From the NCBI RefSeq assembly GCF_019083805.1, contig NZ_JAHRDV010000004.1:233241-297240 (forward strand): a stretch of 64,000 nucleotides of DNA. Direction: 5' to 3'. The translations under genes were made by a program, and so were the position numbers. The notes beneath the pieces are model-generated. The model was not told the origin of the DNA and did not search any database. It saw only the letters and a program-made list of their open reading frames with translations. Positions 37,901 through 45,894 of this stretch are shown piece after piece. Source of the stretch: Acetobacter estunensis (GTDB taxonomy: Bacteria > Pseudomonadota > Alphaproteobacteria > Acetobacterales > Acetobacteraceae). Position 1 is the stretch's first letter. The number at the start of each line of letters is the position of its first letter.

Positions 37901-40716
37901 CCGCGCCTCCTCTCACCCGCAGGAGCGTTCGCCACAAGAAATCCCCCTTTTTGCTCCTGAGCGTAGAGAGCGAATAACTTTTCTAACCGTTCAGTATCGT
38001 TCTTGAATCTTCTGCCGATGTAGATGCGCTCTATGATCTCATCATTGTAGTCATGCGCTTCGCGCAACAAGGCATAGTCTCTATAGAAATATTCAGGGTC
38101 ATACATATCCCCAAGCGTGGCGGGGTAATAATGCTCCCTTGCCATAAGGATTTGGCTGGCCGCATCACCCAAGTCGACTTTGTTCTTTTCGGTCAGTATT
38201 GGTGATGGGAAAGTGTTCCATCCGAGCGTGTTGGAATAACGATAATCGGTCTTGAGCTTACCGCAGACCGCAGCGACCCACACCAAGTGTAGGCGCGATG
38301 CGATCACAGCCATGTTCCAGAGCGGAGCATCGTAGAGCGCGAAGGCGCTATCAGCGATAACGGCGCTCCTATCCAGAAGGCCGACGGGAAGGTAGGGGCG
38401 ACGCTCCGAACTGACGCGCGGAACAATGAGGGTGGATTGCTCGGCGGTTCCTTGAATCTGTACAAACCGATACGGGAGTTTGGCAAAGTCGCGGGTCGAG
38501 CCAGCTTTGCTCTCAAGCCGCATCTGCCGCACTGCCTCCAATCGCCGAGCGATCAATGGCGATTGCAAGGAATCCTCGTATTGGTCGCTCTCAATCCATA
38601 GGCAATAACGCATTTTGCCTTGTATAAAATCTTCAGACCCGAAGAACGGCCTTAGATGATGCCGAAAGATGGGATCGGCTTGACCCTCTGAGATCATCTG
38701 TTCACGGGAAACAATTAGGTGACCACCATCACGGGGCATATTGCCGAATAGCATGGGCGCGGAATCTCTAGGTGGAACGCGCCTGCTTTCCACGACTAGG
38801 TTTAGCCCATCCACCAAATAGGGGTTGATGTTGGAACAAACCCTTTCGAGAACCGACCCGTCGGCATCAAGTGTATAGAGGCGTTTACGGTTGGCACCCG
38901 TGTTGGATATACCAACAACGATTACGATGACACCTGCGTTATGGCTGGCCAAGTTTGCCCACTTGAACGAGGTGTAGGCAAACTCGATCTCATGCGTAGT
39001 CTTGAAAATGGCGGGCCAGAGAATGGGAACCTGCTGGCCCTGACACAGCGAGTTTGTTGTCACGAAGGCAGAAACGGCCTTAGTGCGTGTGCCGTAGTCG
39101 GCGGCTTTCATCAACCATGCGGCGACATAATCGAGCGATTTCCATCCCTCTACTCGACCTTCAAAGACGGCACGAAGGTCATCCTTCTGCTCATCTGATT
39201 GGAGCTTATTCCCAAGGTAGGGAGGGTTGCCGCAAATGTATGTCTCGCCACCCTCATTCTCGAAGTCGATCTGGGCTTGATCCAACAGCACCTGAAACAG
39301 GTCATCGCCTACCAGCTTCACGCCGGTTCCGGTCGGTGGGCAGAGATTCAGCCAATCCAGCCGAAGCGCGTTGCCGCAAGTGATCCAGTTCTGACCATCG
39401 AGCGGCAGGAGAGCCTGGAGCGCCTCTTGTTGGCCGCGATATAGCACGTCGCATTGATATTCGGCGATAATAAGAGCAAGGCGCGCGATTTCGGCCGGAA
39501 ATTCGCGGAGTTCAATCCCACGAAAATTTTTGAGCGAAATGTCGGTCTTTCGATCTTTCTCGCCACGTCTGCGGTTGATCTCCGCTTCAATTTCGCGCAT
39601 CTGCTTATAAGCAATCACAAGGAAATTGCCTGAACCGCAGGCTGGATCGAAAACTCTAATGCGCGCCATACGCTTGCGGAGATTAAGCAGGACGCGGGTA
39701 TTGTCCCCAGCTTTGTCGAGTTGAGCACGCAGATCGTTGAGAAAGAGTGGGTTCAAGACCTTCAGTATATTGGGGACACTTGTATAGTGCATACCGAGCG
39801 ATCCACGCTCGTCATCGTCAGCGATGGCCTGTATCATCGACCCAAAAATGTCGGGATTGATCTTTGTCCAGTCGAGGTTGCCGATATGCAGAAGATAGGA
39901 TCGGGAAATCCGACTGAAACTGGGTACGTCTGCGCTACCGGAAAACAGGCCGCCATTCACATAGGGGAATTTGTCAGCCCAACGGGGCAGGTCTTCGGCT
40001 TTCCGGTCGGCAGTTTTAGTGTTCATAGCGCGAAATAGCGTTGAGATGACTGTATTGGTATCTGAGGAATCCTTTGCACTCATCTGTTCAACGGTGACGG
40101 TAAAACTCTTTTCGCCGCCGAAAATATCAGTATCCTGAGCAAAGAAACAGAAAATCAACCGTGCCATGAAATGGTTCATGTCATGGTCACGTTCAGATTT
40201 AGCCCAGTCAGGATTATCTTTCAGAAGTTCTACATACAGGCGATTCAGGCGGCTGGTAGCCCGAATATCGAAGGTTTCATCACGGATTGCTTTGGTGGTC
40301 GTGATGCCCGCGAGTTCAAGAAAGAAGCCGAAATGATTTGGAAAATCTGCATAATTGCAGGCAATGACTTCTCCTGACGCAAGATTTTCGGCTTCGAGCG
40401 TCTCGCCGTCCGTTGCGAGAATGAATTTGGCCTTGGCTTTTGCCGTCGCCGGACTCTCTTTCAGTATTGAAAGAGTCTTCGTCACCTCTCCGGGCGGAGC
40501 AACGGCGATATGGATGTTGTTAGTCTGAAGGACGCCGCGATACGGACTGCCTTCAGTAGCAATGAGATCAGACTTGTTGGTATCGCCCTTACGGAGCCGC
40601 TTGAGCGTTGTTTCCTTGTTCCCAAATGCTTGCAGGAAAAGGTAAGGGAATTCACTGGCATCGAATGGCTGTTCGGCGAGGGCTGATACGGCCTCTTCAA
40701 TCTCTATCATACTCAT
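37897..40716 (-). CDS. MmeI-like class I DNA adenine methyltransferase
   Basis: 939-residue protein with the layout of MmeI/YeeA-type enzymes. The N-terminal domain has about 330 residues; the methyltransferase core has FDPACGSGNFL (AdoMet-binding motif I) at about residue 355 and NPPYLG (catalytic motif IV of N6-adenine enzymes) at about residue 510. A target-recognition-like region follows with SSERRPYLPVGLL, and the C-terminal domain ends in a charged tail. I see no convincing PD-ExK nuclease motif at the N terminus, unlike MmeI itself, so cutting may be done by the PLD and GIY-YIG partners. First gene of a four-gene overlapping operon. Confidence 0.85.
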   Translation of the reverse strand: MSMIEIEEAVSALAEQPFDASEFPYLFLQAFGNKETTLKRLRKGDTNKSDLIATEGSPYRGVLQTNNIHIAVAPPGEVTKTLSILKESPATAKAKAKFILATDGETLEAENLASGEVIACNYADFPNHFGFFLELAGITTTKAIRDETFDIRATSRLNRLYVELLKDNPDWAKSERDHDMNHFMARLIFCFFAQDTDIFGGEKSFTVTVEQMSAKDSSDTNTVISTLFRAMNTKTADRKAEDLPRWADKFPYVNGGLFSGSADVPSFSRISRSYLLHIGNLDWTKINPDIFGSMIQAIADDDERGSLGMHYTSVPNILKVLNPLFLNDLRAQLDKAGDNTRVLLNLRKRMARIRVFDPACGSGNFLVIAYKQMREIEAEINRRRGEKDRKTDISLKNFRGIELREFPAEIARLALIIAEYQCDVLYRGQQEALQALLPLDGQNWITCGNALRLDWLNLCPPTGTGVKLVGDDLFQVLLDQAQIDFENEGGETYICGNPPYLGNKLQSDEQKDDLRAVFEGRVEGWKSLDYVAAWLMKAADYGTRTKAVSAFVTTNSLCQGQQVPILWPAIFKTTHEIEFAYTSFKWANLASHNAGVIVIVVGISNTGANRKRLYTLDADGSVLERVCSNINPYLVDGLNLVVESRRVPPRDSAPMLFGNMPRDGGHLIVSREQMISEGQADPIFRHHLRPFFGSEDFIQGKMRYCLWIESDQYEDSLQSPLIARRLEAVRQMRLESKAGSTRDFAKLPYRFVQIQGTAEQSTLIVPRVSSERRPYLPVGLLDRSAVIADSAFALYDAPLWNMAVIASRLHLVWVAAVCGKLKTDYRYSNTLGWNTFPSPILTEKNKVDLGDAASQILMAREHYYPATLGDMYDPEYFYRDYALLREAHDYNDEIIERIYIGRRFKNDTERLEKLFALYAQEQKGGFLVANAPAGERRRG

Positions 40717-40853
40717 ATGCTTTGCCGGACCGTTACCGGACCATTCCTTTCGACAACTTTTCTCAAAAAGACACGTTGTTGATTCGCGCTATTCCGATGG
40801 ACAGATTCTACAAAAATAGCGGACTGTGGGTAAGGTCCGTTGTGCCTTTCGCA

Positions 40854-42047
40854 TCAGGACAAGTCATCTCTATTGCCCTCTATGAAATAGGACTGAAGGA
40901 ATTCCCGACCGCGTTCTGTAATCAGAAAGCCGCCAGGGATACTTTCTGCGTATCCGCGAAAGATGAAGTTGGAATACGATTTCCTATGTGACTTCAGGTT
41001 GCGCACAAGTTGGGAAAACTTACTATCGCGGCGTCCCCTCAACATATCGCCATGCTCATCGGGAACCGCGATATATTTCGGAAGTTCAGCAATAAGCTCC
41101 GTTGTCGTGATAAAGCCATCGTCCCGTGTCGCCATGACAAGCAAGGCATATTTCCAGAGATCGGCCTTCAGATCGATTTCCTGTGGACTTTCATCCTCCG
41201 GCTGATCGGTCGTTCCGTCTGTTTTCTGTGCCTTCCGTTTGGCCGCGCTTCGGATAGGGCTTGCAAGCGGCAGCTTCTCTGGCGGGATGCCGCTGATCTT
41301 CAGCATGGCTTCGCGCACCTGCCGCCCAACCTCATAATGTGTCTGGTAAGCCTTCCGTTTGCCCTTGAGATCCTCCCGCCGCAGCTTCTCTTCGGTCTGC
41401 GTTACCCGGAAAAAATTCGCGGCAAGTTCGGCGCTGCCCATACGGTCAAGCAGGTTGGTGTTTTGGGGTAGCCCACGTATCTGCCGGATTTCTGCGACGG
41501 TTCGATTGCCGTAGAGGCCGGAATACCCATTGCTCTCGAAAAGAGCGAGATCGTCCCGACTGGTGACGCCTGCACCCCTGGCGGCATTCACAAGCTGCCT
41601 GTTGTGTTTTCTGACCAGGTTGCGGATCAGGACGCGCCTGTCGTCTTCTTCCGCTGACAGGACATTGTGCGTAACGCCGGTGTCCTGCGGCGCATCCACC
41701 TGAGCGGTGAAATACCCCTGGGCAAATGCCACACCCTTCTTTCTGATATCGCTGTTTCTTGCGACAAGATGGCAGGCATACCGGGACAGCCGGATGTCTG
41801 GCACGCTGCGCTTTGCCGCCGATGTCGCAACTTCTGACACAATGCCTTCGAAGTGATTTTCGATTGGCTGATCCGACTTTCGACAGTCTTCTGCCGCACG
41901 GGCAAGAGCCTTTCTGAATGCCCCCCAGCTTCCATATCCCAGAAGACCTTGCAGGTCGCGTGCGAACCAGTATTCGTCTCCTTCGTTGCTCCTGTGAAAC
42001 GCCTTTTCGAAAGCAACAACCATTTCGTCAATTTCAGAATCTTTCAT
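40854..42047 (-). CDS. DinD-like protein with C-terminal winged-helix extension
   Basis: 397 residues. Residues 1-270 resemble DNA-damage-inducible protein D (GDEYWFARDLQGLLGYGSWGAF, HFEGIVSEV, IRLSRYACHLVARNSD, AFAQGYFTAQ, GYSGLYGNRTVAEI). The last about 110 residues add a winged-helix-like segment (DLWKYALLVMATRDDGFITT, FSQLVRNLKSH, GYAESIPGGFLITERGREFL) of the kind found in restriction-associated proteins. I start at ATG 42047, where DinD similarity begins; the open frame runs on into the transposase gene. It sits 137 bases upstream of the methyltransferase operon on the same strand. Probable regulator or accessory, not proven. Confidence 0.72.
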   Translation of the reverse strand: MKDSEIDEMVVAFEKAFHRSNEGDEYWFARDLQGLLGYGSWGAFRKALARAAEDCRKSDQPIENHFEGIVSEVATSAAKRSVPDIRLSRYACHLVARNSDIRKKGVAFAQGYFTAQVDAPQDTGVTHNVLSAEEDDRRVLIRNLVRKHNRQLVNAARGAGVTSRDDLALFESNGYSGLYGNRTVAEIRQIRGLPQNTNLLDRMGSAELAANFFRVTQTEEKLRREDLKGKRKAYQTHYEVGRQVREAMLKISGIPPEKLPLASPIRSAAKRKAQKTDGTTDQPEDESPQEIDLKADLWKYALLVMATRDDGFITTTELIAELPKYIAVPDEHGDMLRGRRDSKFSQLVRNLKSHRKSYSNFIFRGYAESIPGGFLITERGREFLQSYFIEGNRDDLS

Positions 42048-42157
42048 GGATGCTGATTCAACGGTGGCAAGCTCTTTCAGATCAGTACGGACAAGTCGTT
42101 CCAACGCTTCCGCGAACGAAAACTCGGAAAGATCTTTTCCTGACGAAGATTTCGGGC

Positions 42158-43069
42158 TCACGCGATAAGTTCCCGATAGCGGAGTCTTCCCTCGACGCAG
42201 GCGAACATATCGTTCATTCGGGCACCAGCCCTCATATCGCGGCGATTGAAACGCCACGACATTTCCTGGACATACCGATCCAGATGCTTCGAAGACACCC
42301 AATGATGCACGCCGACGATCTGACGCTTCAGGAGCGCCCAGACACTCTCAATCCCGTTGGTGTGCGCCTGCTCCCGGACATACTCGCCCGCCGAGTGGTT
42401 GACTGCCTGATGACGGTAGTCCTTACCGAGCCCTTTGAATGACCGATCCTCATCGGTCATGAGCGCCGAACCGGGCTCCACATTTTCCCGGATGGCCTCT
42501 CTCATGGTCGGTCCCTTGGTGTCTTCGACATGCCCGGCACGCAATTCGCCGTCGCGTTCAAGAATGCCGAGGACGACATCCTTTCCCGCGCCGCCCTGCG
42601 TTCCGCCCTTGCGGTCCTTGCTGTGCTTGTTCTTTTCCTTGCCGCCAATATAGGTCGTGTCGGCCTCGACCGTTCCCTTCAAAGGGGCATTGAAAGACTT
42701 TGTGACTGTTGCATAGCGCAGCCTCTGGAGAACAAACCACGCGCTTTTTTGAGTGATATCAACATCTTTGGCGAGCGTAGTGGAGGCAATTCCCTTCGGA
42801 TGGTTGGTAATCAGCCAGATTGCCATGAACCACTTACGCAAAGGGAGCTTCGTGTCCTCAAAGACCGTTCCGACTTTAATGGAGAATCTCTTCTTGCAGT
42901 CGCCACACTTGAAAGTCTTGCGATCGCTGAAATGATAGATCTTATTACCCCCACAATGAGGGCAGAATTCACCATCCCGCCACCGGATGCTACGCAGGTG
43001 ATCAAGGCACGACTGCTCGTCCGGAAATAGCTCCGTAAGCTCGAAAAGGCTGCCGACCTCTGGAATCAT
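42158..43069 (-). mobile_element. IS1595-family transposase
   Basis: 303-residue transposase of the ISXO2-like/IS1595 group. An N-terminal zinc ribbon (FCPHCGG...FKCGDCKKRFS) is followed by KWFMAIWLITNHPKGIAS and the DDE-type core (VEADTTYIGGKEKNKH, LMTDEDRSFKGLG, HTNGIESVWALLKR). The ATG at 43069 follows GGGGGAACGG. It looks intact. I could not find terminal inverted repeats or a target duplication by eye, so the element limits are not given. It sits directly upstream of the DinD-like gene and could supply or remove that gene's promoter. Confidence 0.9.
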
Positions 43070-43160
43070 ATTCCGTTCCCCCACTATGCGGAGAAATCTA
43101 ATCTCAAATCAGATCGAGGTCAAGCAGGTATATAAATCCCCTTATTTTCCATTCCCTGCC

Positions 43161-43184
43161 GCCGATCCGCGAAGTCGGATCGGC
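43161..43184. repeat. perfect 9-bp inverted repeat between transposase and methyltransferase
   Basis: GCCGATCCG and CGGATCGGC flank a 6-base loop. It lies downstream of the adenine methyltransferase (minus strand) and upstream of the transposase. No T tract follows, so an operator or a poor terminator are both possible. Confidence 0.4.
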
Positions 43185-43260
43185 GCAAATTTGTGTGGAC
43201 AGACAGGCCAAGGAAGCGGGCACCGCAGAACCGAATTGTCGGTCCTGCGGCGTTCACTCC

Positions 43261-43941
43261 CTATGCCGCTATTTTCTTCGCCGCGTGCCAGGCCAGTCGC
43301 CGAGTCGCCGTTGTCGCATGGTCCGCGTCCAGTTCCATCCCCAACCAGTCCCGGCCAAGATGCTGCGCCGCCACCAACGACGAACCCGAACCGCAAAACG
43401 GGTCCAGCACCAGGCCACCAATCGGGCAGAACGCACCCACCAGAGGCAGCAGCGCCGCGACGGGCTTTTGCGTCGGGTGCAGTTTATTGCCCGAATACGG
43501 CATGTCGATCACGTCCGACACTGGCTGATCGGGCCGCTTCACGTTCCCTTTCGCCAGAAGGCAGGCGCTTTCATGCTCGTAGCGCAGAAAGCCCGAAGAC
43601 GAAGCATAGGACTTGCGGAAAACGATATGCCCGACCATGCGAAACCCCGCCGCTTTCCAGGCATCGGCAAACAGGTCGATCTTGTTCCAGCCGTAAAAAC
43701 TGACGACAAGACCGCCCCATTTCAGGACACGGTGCATCTGGTTGACCGCCGGACGGAGCCAGCGTGCATTATCGTCATTACGAACCTTCCGTCCGTCCCG
43801 GCCCTGATAGTTCACCAGGTAAGGCGGATCGGTCAGAATGAAATCCACTGAATTGCGCGGCATTGTCCGCATCAGCTCCACGCTGTCGCCATTGAGGATG
43901 ATATTGCGGAAATCGGTTGCCGTATTCGTGTTACCGGTCAT
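43261..43941 (-). CDS. site-specific DNA adenine methyltransferase (solitary)
   Basis: 226-residue N6-adenine methyltransferase of the beta order: DPPYLVNYQGRDGR (catalytic DPPY) at about residue 38, before the AdoMet-binding DPFCGSGSSLVAA near residue 185, with HPTQKPV between. I start at ATG 43941, where homology begins, although the frame is open further upstream. No restriction endonuclease gene is adjacent; the neighbour is a DUF2726 protein. It resembles small CcrM-like orphan methyltransferases of integrative elements, which protect the element from host restriction. Confidence 0.9.
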   Translation of the reverse strand: MTGNTNTATDFRNIILNGDSVELMRTMPRNSVDFILTDPPYLVNYQGRDGRKVRNDDNARWLRPAVNQMHRVLKWGGLVVSFYGWNKIDLFADAWKAAGFRMVGHIVFRKSYASSSGFLRYEHESACLLAKGNVKRPDQPVSDVIDMPYSGNKLHPTQKPVAALLPLVGAFCPIGGLVLDPFCGSGSSLVAAQHLGRDWLGMELDADHATTATRRLAWHAAKKIAA

Positions 43942-44144
43942 GGTCCCTGCCCTTTGTTCCGCGAGGAACAGCCCCCGCTGTTCCTCTGCCTCGCGGCGAG
44001 CAGCGGGGTAGCAACGGCAAGGGCGACCGATGGGGAGGGGTATCGCCCGGTCTGCACGGAGCGCAGCGCAGGAAGATCGGGGACACCCCATCGGGCGGCG
44101 TCAGCCCGCTGACGCGCACCGTTGCCAGCGCGAGGGCGGAGCCA

Positions 44145-44759
44145 TTAGCCTGTTCTTTTTTCTGTTTCCAGCACTCCAACTTTCTCCGAAAGCGCGGCGA
44201 AGATGTCGGGCTTGCCCATCCTCTCGGGAATTTCGAGCAGCGGGATACCTGCCTTCTGCAAGGCCAGGCGTTTTACTTCCATACGAGCGTCCGCGTCGCC
44301 GGACAGGTCGTGGCCCGAACCATTATACTCGACCACCAATACCGGCTGCCCACGACGATTGATCAGAAGGAAATCGACGCGCTTGCCGCTGTAAGAATTA
44401 AAGGCCCGCTTCTGACGCGGATCATCCGGGGCATAAGGCGTTTTAATGAAGCCACCCATCGCAACCTCGAAGGCGAAACGCCAGTCGGGCTGCATATTTT
44501 TGATCCACTCGTCGATCGCATAGAGCACGCGCACGGCTTCCCGATTGACGGGAGGGACCGCCTTCAGGCTGCATTCACCAATGAAGCGTAACTGGTTCTG
44601 CGGATTGGACAGGTCATTTTCCTGTCGGTATTGCCGACGCCGTTCGTCTTCCTGCTGCCGAACAGCGGCCTGCTGCGCCAGGGCCCCTTTCGCGCGGCGC
44701 CCCCGAATATAGAATCCAATGGCATATCCGATCGCCAGAAGAATGATCACCTTTTCCAC
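44145..44759 (-). CDS. DUF2726 protein with N-terminal membrane segment
   Basis: 204 residues. A short membrane segment (VIILLAIGYAIGFYI) is followed by a basic and then glutamine-rich linker and a DUF2726 domain with KRVDFLLIN...PVLVVEYNGSGHD, a PD-(D/E)xK-like arrangement of D, E and following residues. DUF2726 proteins are suspected nucleases of the restriction endonuclease fold, without settled function. It runs toward the methyltransferase gene on the same strand, 200 bases apart. Confidence 0.72.
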   Translation of the reverse strand: MEKVIILLAIGYAIGFYIRGRRAKGALAQQAAVRQQEDERRRQYRQENDLSNPQNQLRFIGECSLKAVPPVNREAVRVLYAIDEWIKNMQPDWRFAFEVAMGGFIKTPYAPDDPRQKRAFNSYSGKRVDFLLINRRGQPVLVVEYNGSGHDLSGDADARMEVKRLALQKAGIPLLEIPERMGKPDIFAALSEKVGVLETEKRTG

Positions 44760-44887
44760 GGCCGATAAGCCTCCCTTTTCTGCGCGATCACCGCCGATTA
44801 CCGCATGGGCGGTCGTAGGGTCTTCTCAAATCCCCTTGTCCTGTCCTTCATCGTTCCTGTCTCCCCATGACCGGGAAGGTGGACAGA

Positions 44888-45085
44888 ATGGCACGCAAAC
44901 CCGACAGGATCAGGATCGAGGTGTTCGCCCCCGCCGAGGCGGCGGAGGCGGCCGAAGAGGCGTTACGCCCCTCCAATGAGGCCATCCTTTCCCTCGGCCG
45001 CCAGATGGCCCGCGAGCAGTTCGAGCGTGCCCGCGCGCTGGAGCGGAAACAGGTCCGGCAAAACCGATCCCGTCCTATGCGGTAG
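44888..45085 (+). CDS. small conserved-looking protein of unknown function
   Basis: 65 residues starting MARKPDRIRIEVFAP after GGAAGGTGGACAG. It is strongly charged with an alanine- and glutamate-rich helix (AEAAEAAEEAL) and an arginine-rich end. No family recognised. It lies upstream of higBA. Another in-frame ATG seven codons earlier is possible. Confidence 0.5.
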   Translation: MARKPDRIRIEVFAPAEAAEAAEEALRPSNEAILSLGRQMAREQFERARALERKQVRQNRSRPMR

Positions 45086-45186
45086 CTTCCCCTCCCCGGC
45101 AGCGTTGCCCCCGGCGAACAACCTCTCGCCGGGCTGTCGTGCATTTTTCTTGTGACCATTATGGTCCCGTGATATAAGGTCAGTCA

Positions 45187-45510
45187 ATGAGGATCATCGC
45201 CCGACGCACGCTGAGAGAGTTCGTCGACAGCCTGACGGGCCAGAAGGACCAGCCGGCCGTGAAGGCGGCGCTGGACGCCTGGTTCGCCGAAGTCGGCAAG
45301 GCCGCCTGGTCGAGCACCGCCGATGTGAAGCGGCTCTATGCGACGGCCAGTATCGTCAGCGCGGAGCGGATCGTCTTCAACATCAAGGGCAATGCCTATC
45401 GCCTGGTCGTGGCGGTCGATTTCGAGAAAAGCATCGTCTGGATAAAATGGATCGGCACACACAGGGCGTATGACAGGATCGACGTGACGGAGGTTGAACA
45501 TGACGGCTGA
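45187..45510 (+). CDS. higB: HigB-type toxin of a type II toxin-antitoxin pair
   Basis: 107-residue RelE-fold mRNA interferase of the HigB group: MRIIARRTLREFV at the start, WSSTADVKRLYATASIVSAERIVFNI in the middle, and the end motif YRLVVAVDFEKSIVWIKWIG then THRAYDRID. Toxin before antitoxin is the order usual for HigBA. The antitoxin start overlaps its stop by 11 bases. Such pairs stabilise mobile elements, and this one precedes a recombinase gene. Confidence 0.9.
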   Translation: MRIIARRTLREFVDSLTGQKDQPAVKAALDAWFAEVGKAAWSSTADVKRLYATASIVSAERIVFNIKGNAYRLVVAVDFEKSIVWIKWIGTHRAYDRIDVTEVEHDG

Positions 45511-45880
45511 TCTGAAGCCCATCCGCAACGAGGCGGATTATGACGCGGCCCTCGACGAGGTCGGGCGGCTGTGGGGAGCAAAGAGCGGCACGCCGGACGG
45601 CGACAAGCTCGACGTACTGGCGACCCTGATCGATGCCTATGAAGCCAAGTACCATCCGATCGATCCGCCCGATCCGGTGGAGGCGATCCGCTTCCGCATG
45701 GAACAGCAGGGCCTCACCCGCAAGGATCTGGAGCCGATGATCGGCCCCCGCAACCGGGTGGCCGATGTGCTGAACCGCAAGCGCGGCCTGTCGATCGACA
45801 TGATCCGCCAGTTGCATGACGGCCTCGGCATCTCGGCCGAGGTGCTGATCCGGCCGAGCCGGATGGACAAGGTCGCCTGA
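45500..45880 (+). CDS. higA: HigA-type antitoxin
   Basis: 126-residue antitoxin. The N-terminal part (IRNEADYDAALDEVGRLW) is the toxin-binding region, and the C-terminal XRE-like helix-turn-helix is LTRKDLEPMIGPRNRVADVLNRKRGLSIDMIRQL. It neutralises HigB and probably represses the pair. The ATG at 45500 overlaps the higB stop, so translation is coupled. It is 14 bases from the recombinase gene start. Confidence 0.9.
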   Translation: MTADLKPIRNEADYDAALDEVGRLWGAKSGTPDGDKLDVLATLIDAYEAKYHPIDPPDPVEAIRFRMEQQGLTRKDLEPMIGPRNRVADVLNRKRGLSIDMIRQLHDGLGISAEVLIRPSRMDKVA

Positions 45881-45894
45881 TAAGGAACATCCCC

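Noticed and set aside
33506..40716. DISARM or BREX system
   Set aside because: No DUF1998 (DrmB), no PglZ, BrxC or Lon-like protein is present, although helicase, PLD and methyltransferase parts overlap with DISARM.
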